Assembly (NCBI GenBank): GCA_944324425.1
Contig: CALUWE010000017.1
Coordinates: forward strand, 1 to 43,098
Length of the DNA stretch: 43,098 nucleotides
Reading direction: 5' to 3'
Source of the DNA: Candidatus Gastranaerophilales bacterium
GTDB lineage: Bacteria; Cyanobacteriota; Vampirovibrionia; Gastranaerophilales; Gastranaerophilaceae
The position numbers and the translations under genes are program-made. Of the stretch, positions 14,987 through 22,181 are shown piece by piece; the stretch's first letter is position 1; the number at the start of each line of letters is the position of its first letter. Under the pieces are notes generated by a model. That model had not been told where the DNA came from and did no database searches. It saw only the letters and a list, made by a program, of their open reading frames with translations.

Positions 14987-16300
14987 TTATATTCCTGAAA
15001 CCAAATTGCCTCTTGATACCATCTTTCTGCCTTTTATATAAACGTAATCAGGGCGGGTTTTATTTAAAATTGCATTATAATCTTCGCCTTCATTCAGCCA
15101 AAATACATTAAAATCAGCATCTTTTCCGGCTTCTAATGTTCCTATAATGTTATCAAGTCTCAAAATTTTTGCAGGATACTTTGTTAAGTGAGAAATAACC
15201 TCTTTTGCATCCAAAACACCATTGTTTACAAACCTTACTTCGTTTAATAAGCTCATATCGTCGTTAAATGCTAAGCTGTTTGTTCCGAAACCGTATCTTT
15301 TTCCGAATGTTTCATTCACTTTTCTAAAATCCAAAACCTGATTATGCAGTTTTTTGCTTACCCTTGGGCAATAACAGAAAGAAACCTTGTTTTCTTTTAA
15401 AATTTCAAGGTCGTTATCGGATAAATAATTGCCGTATGTCGCTATTGTTTGTTTGTTTAAAACATCCAAACCTTTAAGGTAAACAACAGGTGAAACCCCT
15501 TCTATATAAGGCTCAAACTTTTTATACCCGCAAAATGCGTTTAAGACATCGGAATCAGAAAAACCGTATTTAACCCAGTCCATCTCATCAACAGATTCCG
15601 CTAACCTTATTGTGAGCAAAATATTATTTTTCTTGCAGTATTTAACAAGAATTTTAAACAACCTTTTATGAACGGATGTAACCGAATGCGGCGCAACGCC
15701 CACAAATGTGTTTTCCGATTTTTGCTTCATTAATTTATCAATCTTTTTTTGAATGCTTCTGAATTCTTCTTTGCTTGAATCAGCAGAATCTGAAAATAAT
15801 TCAAAGAAAAGATAAGTTTTAATCGGAATTTCATTTAAAAGGGAAAAATATTTCGATTCTTTTGAAAGTTGGCAAACGCAAGTTGTACCGTTTAATAAAG
15901 ATAATTCCAAACCCCTTTTAAAAGATTTTATTTTATCTTCTCTTGTATAGCAGAAATATTCGCTTAAAAGGTTTGCAAGCTTAATTGTAAAAGAATTTTT
16001 CGGAATGCCTGCCAAATGGTAGTGCTTTTTAAAATCGGTAAAGAATTTTTTAATTGTTTCTTTAAACCCTTTTAATTTTGTTGTTCCTATATTTGTATAT
16101 TGAAGGTGATTATGCAGGTTAATAAACCCGGGGGTTATAACGGCATTGCCCAGTTCTTTTAAATGTTTTAATGAGCTTTTGTCAAAACCTTCAGCCTTAA
16201 CAATTTCTTGCACCTTGCCTTCATCAATAATCAAAATGCAATCTTCATAAACATTGTTATCGCCGTCCATTATCCATTTTGCACTGTAAGCTTTTGCCAT
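14987..16300 (-). CDS. Amidohydrolase-family protein with degraded metal site
   Basis: A 437-aa member of the ATZ/TRZ-MtaD (chlorohydrolase/deaminase) branch of the amidohydrolase superfamily. Recognisable parts: PGFINLHNHLQ with the HxH pair His63/His65, APHS at about 204, the RLAES block at 232, and a typical C-terminal GTLEAGKDADFNVF with GRKMV. By motif alignment, three metal-site residues are replaced: the expected His is Arg232, the next His is Tyr289, and the Asp of GTD is Asn341. Hydrolysis by the usual mechanism therefore looks unlikely. The ATG at 16300 has AAGGAAAG upstream and lies 10 nt after the dCMP deaminase stop, so the two form an operon. Confidence 0.85.
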   Translation of the reverse strand: MAKAYSAKWIMDGDNNVYEDCILIIDEGKVQEIVKAEGFDKSSLKHLKELGNAVITPGFINLHNHLQYTNIGTTKLKGFKETIKKFFTDFKKHYHLAGIPKNSFTIKLANLLSEYFCYTREDKIKSFKRGLELSLLNGTTCVCQLSKESKYFSLLNEIPIKTYLFFELFSDSADSSKEEFRSIQKKIDKLMKQKSENTFVGVAPHSVTSVHKRLFKILVKYCKKNNILLTIRLAESVDEMDWVKYGFSDSDVLNAFCGYKKFEPYIEGVSPVVYLKGLDVLNKQTIATYGNYLSDNDLEILKENKVSFCYCPRVSKKLHNQVLDFRKVNETFGKRYGFGTNSLAFNDDMSLLNEVRFVNNGVLDAKEVISHLTKYPAKILRLDNIIGTLEAGKDADFNVFWLNEGEDYNAILNKTRPDYVYIKGRKMVSRGNLVSGI

Positions 16301-16310
16301 TTTCTTTCCT

Positions 16311-16763
16311 TTATACCATAGCCATTTCCGATAATTCTTTTTTAATATCTTCAACCAAAACGTGGATAATAGGCGTTCCTGTTTCTTTTTGAAGATAAAC
16401 ATCAACAATACCTGCCTGCGCAATAAACCTTTTGCATAAAATGCAAATCATTGTATGGCCGTATATATACATTGTGGCGCCCTTGCACCTGTCTTGCCCC
16501 GCTTGAATTATGGCATTTTGCTCGGCATGGATTGAGCGGCAGGTTTCATATCTTGTGCCGGATTCGATATTATTTTTAATTCGGTAGCAATAACCAAGTT
16601 CATGACAAGATACAACCTTAGACGGGGTTCCGTTGTAGCCTGTGGCTTTGATTTTTTTATCATCACCCACAATGACGGCACCAACATTTGCCCTTAAGCA
16701 ATTAGACCTTGAAGCACAGGTCTTTGCAATTTCCATAAAATATTCATCCCAGGGTTTTATCAT
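16311..16763 (-). CDS. dCMP deaminase family protein
   Basis: A 150-aa zinc-dependent deoxycytidylate deaminase-like protein, converting dCMP to dUMP for dTTP synthesis. The zinc motif HAE is at residues 79-81, with Cys107 and Cys110 (CILC) as the other ligands; the usual Pro before the first Cys is Ile. NGTPS and the CHELGYC segment match the ComEB/dCMP deaminase group. It is the first gene of an operon with a degraded amidohydrolase. Two thymidylate kinase paralogues elsewhere in the window (41487-42823) act further down the same pathway. No strong ribosome site is visible. Confidence 0.88.
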   Translation of the reverse strand: MIKPWDEYFMEIAKTCASRSNCLRANVGAVIVGDDKKIKATGYNGTPSKVVSCHELGYCYRIKNNIESGTRYETCRSIHAEQNAIIQAGQDRCKGATMYIYGHTMICILCKRFIAQAGIVDVYLQKETGTPIIHVLVEDIKKELSEMAMV

Positions 16764-16967
16764 TTTGGTTTAATTGCCTTATAAATGTTGATTTTATAAA
16801 AATAAAGATAGCATATAATAAGGTTTTAATCAATTTTTGCTGATATGTATTGCAAAATAATGTAAAAAACATTAAAATGCTTAAATAGCAACTTTTTAGT
16901 GCAATAGATTTTAAATTTTTTGTATTAAAATTGCAAATTTACAAATTACCAACCTAAGGAGACCAAA

Positions 16968-17237
16968 ATGTACCAAGACGAAACCCTTCAATGTGAAGAT
17001 TGCGGCAAAGAGTTTGTATTTACCGTAGGCGAACAAGAATTTTACGCTGAAAAAGGTTTAGTAAATAAACCGAAAAGATGCCCTGAATGCAGACAATTAA
17101 GACGCCAAAAAAGCAAAAAGAAACTCTACGATGCCGTTTGCTCGGAATGCGGCGCACAAACCAAAGTTCCTTTCAAACCCATTGAAGGAAAAGAAATCTA
17201 TTGCAAAGAATGCTTCCACAAAAGACAACAAGCATAA
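16968..17237 (+). CDS. Double zinc-ribbon protein
   Basis: An 89-aa basic protein with two Cys4 zinc ribbons. The first is CEDC (residues 9-12) with CPEC (38-41). The second is CSEC (about 58-61) with CKEC (79-82), containing the GAQTKVPFKP core seen in small CxxC-CxxC proteins of many bacteria. A good ribosome site, AAGGAGA, precedes the start. It is monocistronic, with a long AT-rich upstream region and a strong terminator. It probably binds nucleic acid or protein, but the function is unknown. Confidence 0.88.
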   Translation: MYQDETLQCEDCGKEFVFTVGEQEFYAEKGLVNKPKRCPECRQLRRQKSKKKLYDAVCSECGAQTKVPFKPIEGKEIYCKECFHKRQQA

Positions 17238-17256
17238 AACAAAGGATTTTAAAATA

Positions 17257-17295
17257 AAACGGGTTTTGCAAATTGAAGGCAAAGCCCGTTTTTTA
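17257..17295 (+). terminator. Terminator of the zinc-ribbon gene
   Basis: AACGGGTTTTGC and GCAAAGCCCGTT form a long hairpin with one mismatch, followed by a T run. Confidence 0.85.
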
Positions 17296-17351
17296 ATTTA
17301 AAATTTTATATTATAATAATTAGGCAAAATTGAAGGGGCAAAAAGTAACCG

Positions 17352-19709
17352 ATGCACGATATAACAACGCTTGATAAATTAAAAATAGGCGAAGATGCCA
17401 TAATTCAATCAATAGAATGTGTTGATAAAGCATTAAGAAGCCATATTTTAGATATGGGTTTAACCCCCGGCGTTGAGGTTACTTTAATTAAAACAGCCCC
17501 GATGGGAAACCCTTTAGAATTAAGGCTTAGAGGGTATGAACTCACAATAAGAAAAGAAGATGCCGCAAAAATTAAAATTGAAAATATCCACTTGGCTCAC
17601 GATAAAAAAAGAGAATACAAAAGATTTGACATTATAGAACACTCAAAAATCGGCGAAATTCCCGCTGACCCCACGAAAGAAAAAAACCCGATTAAAGGAA
17701 AAATTAATTTTGCGCTTGCAGGCAATCAAAATTCGGGTAAAACTTCCCTTTTCAACAGGCTGACAGGTTCAAGCGCCCATGTGGGAAATTTCCCCGGGGT
17801 TACGGTTGAAAAAAAAGAAGGATGTCTAAAAAATCAAGAAGATGTTGTTATTGTTGATCTCCCCGGCATTTATTCGCTATCCCCCTATTCAAAAGAAGAA
17901 ATTGTTACAAGAAATTATATTTTAGATGAAAAACCCAACGGAATTATAAATATAGTTGATGCGACAAATATTGAAAGAAACCTTTATTTAACCCTTCAAT
18001 TAATTGAGCTGAATATCCCCATGGTAATTGCTCTAAATATGATGGATGAAGTTACAGAATCCGGCGGAAACATTGATATAAACGGGCTGGAAGCTGCTTT
18101 AGGGGTTCCTGTTGTGCCGATTTCCGCCCTTAAAAATGAAGGTATTCAAGAATTAATTGACCACGCTATAAACGTTGCAAGATATAAAAAACGCCCAATT
18201 AGGCTTGATTTTTGCGATGCAGACAACCCAAAAACCCAATCTGTTCATAGATGCATACATTCAATTGCCCATTTAATTGAAGACCATGCGTTATCTGCCC
18301 AAATTTCCGTCCGCTTTGCGGCAACAAAACTGACGGAAGGCGACCCTTTAATTTTGGAAGCTTTATCTTTGGATAAAAACGAAAGGGCAATTTGCGCAAG
18401 AATAATAAAAGAAATGGAAGAAGACAGAGGCTTAGACAGAGAAGCAGCCCTTGCCGATATGAGATTTTCTTTTATTGAAGAACTTTGCTATAACTACGTT
18501 CAAAAACCAAAAGAAACAATCGGGCATAAAATAACCGTTCAGGCGGATAAAATTTTAACGGGCAAATATACTGCAATTCCCGCATTTTTCATTATTATGG
18601 CAGTTATTTTTTATCTGACATTCGGCCCTCTTGGCGGAACTTTATCAAACGTTATGAACTTTGGAATAGCTTATTTTACAAATTTAACGGATGAATTTTT
18701 AACAAATTACGGGCTTAATCCTGTTGTGCATTCTCTTATTATAAAAGGTATATATGCAGGTGTTGGCGCTGTTTTAAGCTTTCTTCCGATTATTGTTGTT
18801 CTCTTTTTCTTTTTATCTATTTTGGAAGATTCAGGCTATATGGCGCGCGTTGCCTTTATTATGGATAAAACTTTAAGAAAAATAGGGTTATCCGGAAGAA
18901 GCTTTGTGCCTATGATTATGGGCTTTGGTTGTTCCGTTCCTGCGATTATGGCAACAAGAACCCTGCCGTCCGAACGCGACCGCAAAATGACGATTTTATT
19001 AACTCCTTTTATGTCATGTTCTGCCAAATTGCCGATTTATGCCCTTTTTACGGCGGCATTTTTTGCGGATAAAAAAGTTCTTGTAATAATAGGGCTTTAT
19101 TTAACAGGCGTTATTGTGGGTATAATTTCAATTTTAATTTTAAAACTTTTTGCATTCAAAGGCGCGCCTGTACCTTTTGTAATGGAATTGCCGAATTACA
19201 GAATACCGACAGCAAAAACCGTTTTAAGGTTAATTTATATAAAAGCAAAAGACTTTGTTACAAAAGCATTCACTCTAATTTTTGTTGCAGCCATTATAAT
19301 TTGGTTTTTACAAAATTTCGATTCAAGAATTAACCTTGTTTATGACTCTTCAAAAAGCTTGCTTGCAGGTTTAGGAAACCTTTTAACTCCTTTATTCAAA
19401 CCCCTTGGGATTGATGATTGGAGAGTTTCAACCGCATTTATAACTGGCTTTATGGCAAAAGAAAGCGTTGTCTCAACTCTGACAGTGCTTTTAGGCGGCG
19501 ATGTTTCAAAACTGCCTTTAATGTTTACAAAATTAACCGCTTTTGTATTTCTTATTTTTTCACTTCTCTACACCCCTTGCGTTGCCGCAATTGCAACCGT
19601 CAGAAGAGAACTCGGAAAAAGATGGGCGTTTTTTGTTGTATTTTTCCAATGTTTTATAGCTTGGTTTGTTGCTTTTGTTGTTTATTCAATAGGAAGCAAA
19701 TTTTTCTAA
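17352..19709 (+). CDS. feoB: Ferrous iron transporter, FeoA-FeoB fusion
   Basis: A 785-aa inner-membrane Fe(II) uptake protein. Residues 1-80 are a FeoA (SH3-like) domain fused in frame to FeoB. The FeoB G domain has G1 (GNQNSGKTS at about 124-132), switch I (GNFPGVTVEKKEG), G3 (DLPGIYSLSPYS) and G4 (NMMD). The membrane part has two Gate motifs (GFGCSVPAIMATR, then MSCSAKLPIYALF) and about eight helices. G1 normally reads GNPNSGKT, so Gln for Pro is a mild variant. GAAGGGG upstream serves as ribosome site. It is monocistronic, with no FeoC adjacent, and its last 4 nt overlap the convergent prmC. Fe(II) uptake fits an anoxic lifestyle. Confidence 0.95.
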   Translation: MHDITTLDKLKIGEDAIIQSIECVDKALRSHILDMGLTPGVEVTLIKTAPMGNPLELRLRGYELTIRKEDAAKIKIENIHLAHDKKREYKRFDIIEHSKIGEIPADPTKEKNPIKGKINFALAGNQNSGKTSLFNRLTGSSAHVGNFPGVTVEKKEGCLKNQEDVVIVDLPGIYSLSPYSKEEIVTRNYILDEKPNGIINIVDATNIERNLYLTLQLIELNIPMVIALNMMDEVTESGGNIDINGLEAALGVPVVPISALKNEGIQELIDHAINVARYKKRPIRLDFCDADNPKTQSVHRCIHSIAHLIEDHALSAQISVRFAATKLTEGDPLILEALSLDKNERAICARIIKEMEEDRGLDREAALADMRFSFIEELCYNYVQKPKETIGHKITVQADKILTGKYTAIPAFFIIMAVIFYLTFGPLGGTLSNVMNFGIAYFTNLTDEFLTNYGLNPVVHSLIIKGIYAGVGAVLSFLPIIVVLFFFLSILEDSGYMARVAFIMDKTLRKIGLSGRSFVPMIMGFGCSVPAIMATRTLPSERDRKMTILLTPFMSCSAKLPIYALFTAAFFADKKVLVIIGLYLTGVIVGIISILILKLFAFKGAPVPFVMELPNYRIPTAKTVLRLIYIKAKDFVTKAFTLIFVAAIIIWFLQNFDSRINLVYDSSKSLLAGLGNLLTPLFKPLGIDDWRVSTAFITGFMAKESVVSTLTVLLGGDVSKLPLMFTKLTAFVFLIFSLLYTPCVAAIATVRRELGKRWAFFVVFFQCFIAWFVAFVVYSIGSKFF

Positions 19710-20545
19710 ATTTCAGCTTTTATAACTCTTTCAATACCTGCTAAATCTTTTATTATTTGAATATTTTTAAAACCCCTGTCTGATAAAAGTTTAAAAACAT
19801 CATCCGCTTGACCTTGCATTAATTCAAACAAAATAAAACCGCCCTTTTTTAAAAATTTTGGCGCATCGGCTGTTATTTTTTTATAAAAATAAAGCCCGTC
19901 ATCATCCTCTGTAAATAAAGCATTATAAGGTTCAAATTTAACTTCTTCTTGAATTGTTTCATACATTTTTTTTGGAATATAAGGGGGGTTTGAAACAATA
20001 ATATCAAATTTTTCATCAGCCCTTACATTTGAAAAAATATCTGATTTTCTAAAAATACAAGTTCTGATTAAATTCAGTTTTTTAACATTATCAAGCGCTA
20101 TATGAATTGCAGCATTTGAAATATCCACCCCCAAAATTTCAACATCCAAATTTTTTTCTTTTGAATATTTCCCGACCATACAAGGAATAATTCCTGAACC
20201 TGTTCCTATATCTAAAATTTTAGCACCTTTAAAAATTTCTTTATTTGTTTCTCTTATTAAAATTTCCGTTTCATCCCTTGGAATTAAAACATCATCATTT
20301 ACAATAAATTTTTCACCCATAAAATGTGAGTAGCCCAAAATATATTGAATCGGTTTTTTGGTTTCAATTCTTTCTTTTATATAAGGCATAATTTGAGCTT
20401 CATCAAATTCATTTATAAATAAAAGCTCTTCCAGCTTTTTTCCCGTTACTTTTTCTAAAATTAATTCAACTTCAATTTTAGCTTCGTTTGAAGGAATATT
20501 TGCCCCGACTAAAATTTTAATAAAATCATTCTTGGTTTTCATCAT
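19706..20545 (-). CDS. prmC: Release factor glutamine methyltransferase PrmC
   Basis: A 279-aa SAM-dependent enzyme that methylates the Gln of the GGQ motif in release factors 1 and 2. The N-terminal helical domain carries IQYILGYSHFMGEKF. The SAM-binding loop LDIGTGSGII lies at about 111-120, and the catalytic NPPY motif is at 186-189. A TTG start at 20563 would add six residues, but the ATG pair at 20545/20542 is preferred. The gene overlaps the end of the preceding 168-aa ORF by 20 nt and is last in the era operon. There is no terminator before the convergent feoAB end, so the two transcripts overlap. Confidence 0.93.
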   Translation of the reverse strand: MMKTKNDFIKILVGANIPSNEAKIEVELILEKVTGKKLEELLFINEFDEAQIMPYIKERIETKKPIQYILGYSHFMGEKFIVNDDVLIPRDETEILIRETNKEIFKGAKILDIGTGSGIIPCMVGKYSKEKNLDVEILGVDISNAAIHIALDNVKKLNLIRTCIFRKSDIFSNVRADEKFDIIVSNPPYIPKKMYETIQEEVKFEPYNALFTEDDDGLYFYKKITADAPKFLKKGGFILFELMQGQADDVFKLLSDRGFKNIQIIKDLAGIERVIKAEI

Positions 20546-21032
20546 TTTCTTCACTTTTGTCAATTATATCCATAATCCAATTTCTAAGGTCTAATCTTGT
20601 TGCATTTTCGGTATTTTTCATTTCAACATTATGAGCTTTTGCAACCTTTTCATAATAAAAAAGCTGCTTTTTTGTGGGCTTTAATTTGCTCATTTTATAA
20701 TCTTGTGCACGTTTTCTTTGTTCTTTTTGAAATTGTTTTTGTTTTTCTATGATAGGTTTTAATTTTTCTTTTTGCTCAAGTTCAAAAAAAACATAATCAA
20801 CAACAAGCCCCAAATCTTTCAAAAAATTTTCATCGGATAAAAGTTCAATTACAAATTCAAAATGGGGGTTATTTAATTCATAATAATAATTTTCATCTTC
20901 AATGAATTTATCAATAATATCTTCTTTTTTTAAATTCTTATTTTTTTTAACATATGAAGCAAAATAGCTGAATAGCATTGATTTTTGTCTTGGCGTCAGA
21001 TATAAAAAAACTTGGTTTTTAATATATTGCAT
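20526..21032 (-). CDS. Hypothetical charged helical protein
   Basis: A 168-aa soluble protein, rich in Lys and Glu. It starts MQYIKNQVFLYLTPRQKSMLF, with a probable coiled coil at about 85-115 (EQKEKLKPIIEKQKQFQKEQRKRAQ), followed by KLKPTKKQLFYYEKVAKAH. That last block, with the DLRNWIMDII ending, resembles short DNA- or RNA-binding helical modules, but I cannot name a family. It lies between a 51-aa ORF (2-nt gap) and prmC (20-nt overlap), so it is translated from the era operon and may act in translation or ribosome assembly. Confidence 0.75.
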   Translation of the reverse strand: MQYIKNQVFLYLTPRQKSMLFSYFASYVKKNKNLKKEDIIDKFIEDENYYYELNNPHFEFVIELLSDENFLKDLGLVVDYVFFELEQKEKLKPIIEKQKQFQKEQRKRAQDYKMSKLKPTKKQLFYYEKVAKAHNVEMKNTENATRLDLRNWIMDIIDKSEENDENQE

Positions 21033-21034
21033 TT

Positions 21035-21190
21035 TTAAATTAAATCCTTAAAAGAAATTTCTTTTTTAATTTTTCTGAATTGTTCAAATTTTTCTTCAAT
21101 TGAATTTGTGGCATTCAAATTTTTAGAAAATTTTTCTTTTATTTTCTTTTCAAATTTCTTTTCTTCTATATTTTTAATTTTATCGTCCAT
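21035..21190 (-). CDS. Small 51-aa charged protein in the era operon
   Basis: A short ORF starting MDDKIKNIEEKKFEKKIKEK and ending EISFKDLI. The ATG shares its A with the stop of era (TAATG), and its own stop lies 2 nt before the next ATG. This coupling on both sides is the main support for it being a real gene. It is about half Lys/Glu and probably helical. No family is recognised. Easily missed because of its length. Confidence 0.65.
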   Translation of the reverse strand: MDDKIKNIEEKKFEKKIKEKFSKNLNATNSIEEKFEQFRKIKKEISFKDLI

Positions 21191-22119
21191 TATTCTTCAT
21201 AACCCAATAATTTTAAAGCATTTTTATCTTTTTGCCAATTTTTCTTCACTTTTACAAACAATTCTAAAAATACTTTTCCTTCAATAATTTCCTCTAATTC
21301 CAGTCTTGAATCGGTTCCGATTTTCTTTAGCATGGAACCGCCCTTCCCTATAATAATGCCTTTTTGACTGTCGGCAGACACAAAAATTGTTGCTTTAATT
21401 TTATCAATGTCATTTTCTGTTTTATATTCATCAATCAAAACAGCAACCGAATGCGGAATTTCATCTTTCGTATTTAAAATAATTTTTTCTCTTATAACTT
21501 CACTTGCTATCATTCGCATATTTTGGTCTGTTATAATGTCATCCGGGTATAATTTTGGCGAATTTGGAAGATAATTTTTAATTGTTTCAATTAATTTTGG
21601 AATATTTTTCCCCGTTTTTGCAGAAACTTTAATTATTGGCAAATTTTCATCAAACAAAGTTTTATAGCTTATTATATTTGCTTCTTTTTTCCCCTCATCT
21701 TTTATTAAATCAATTTTATTTGCAACAATAATAACAGGCTTTTTAGATTTTTTTATACAATTTTCAACAATCCAAATATCTCCCTTACCTGCCCTTTCCG
21801 TTATATCAACCAAAAATAAAATAACATCAGCATCATCTATTGCCCCTGTTGATTGTTCGTGGAGATATTCCCCCAATTTGTTTAATGGTTTATGAACGCC
21901 CGGGGTATCTATAAAAACAATCTGGGCATCATCTTCCGTTAAAATGCCTTTAATTTGTTTTCTTGTGGTTTGAGCGGTATTTGTTGTTATTGCAATTTTT
22001 TGCCCTGTTATAAAATTTACCAAAGTTGATTTTCCGACATTTGGGCGTGCCAATACAACCGCATAACCGCATTTAAAATCTGTTACATTATTAAGTTTTG
22101 GCATGTTTGATTTATTCAT
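21190..22119 (-). CDS. era: GTPase Era
   Basis: A 309-aa GTPase that binds the 3' end of 16S rRNA and assists 30S subunit assembly. G1 is ARPNVGKST (residues 24-32), with Ala in place of the usual first Gly. G2 lies in TTRKQIKGI, G3 is DTPGVHKP, and G4 is NKID. The C-terminal KH domain carries GKGGSMLKKIG. Length is normal. It heads the operon era - 51 aa - 168 aa - prmC. The ATG at 22119 has no ribosome site; TAGAAT on the minus strand ends 6 nt upstream, pointing to a leaderless mRNA. An ATG five codons in is an alternative. Confidence 0.94.
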   Translation of the reverse strand: MNKSNMPKLNNVTDFKCGYAVVLARPNVGKSTLVNFITGQKIAITTNTAQTTRKQIKGILTEDDAQIVFIDTPGVHKPLNKLGEYLHEQSTGAIDDADVILFLVDITERAGKGDIWIVENCIKKSKKPVIIVANKIDLIKDEGKKEANIISYKTLFDENLPIIKVSAKTGKNIPKLIETIKNYLPNSPKLYPDDIITDQNMRMIASEVIREKIILNTKDEIPHSVAVLIDEYKTENDIDKIKATIFVSADSQKGIIIGKGGSMLKKIGTDSRLELEEIIEGKVFLELFVKVKKNWQKDKNALKLLGYEE

Positions 22120-22125
22120 AGTATA

Positions 22126-22131
22126 ATTCTA
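22126..22131 (-). promoter_or_regulatory. -10-like box of era
   Basis: TAGAAT on the minus strand ends 6 nt before the era start codon. The likely -35 region would lie inside the palindrome at 22144-22159. Confidence 0.5.
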
Positions 22132-22143
22132 CTATAAAATTAC

Positions 22144-22159
22144 CCGTTTTATAAAACGG
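22144..22159. promoter_or_regulatory. 16-bp perfect palindrome, operator candidate
   Basis: CCGTTTTATAAAACGG is a perfect inverted repeat in the 62-bp gap between divergent era and the 701-aa gene. It covers the expected -35 region of era, so a bound protein could control both genes. It may instead be part of a hairpin; no T tract follows. Confidence 0.45.
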
Positions 22160-22181
22160 CAAAAACAAGGATGTTATCAGG

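Noticed and set aside
16301-16423. Upstream extension of the amidohydrolase to 478 aa
   Set aside because: It would overlap the dCMP deaminase; the ATG at 16300 has a good ribosome site and matches the family start.
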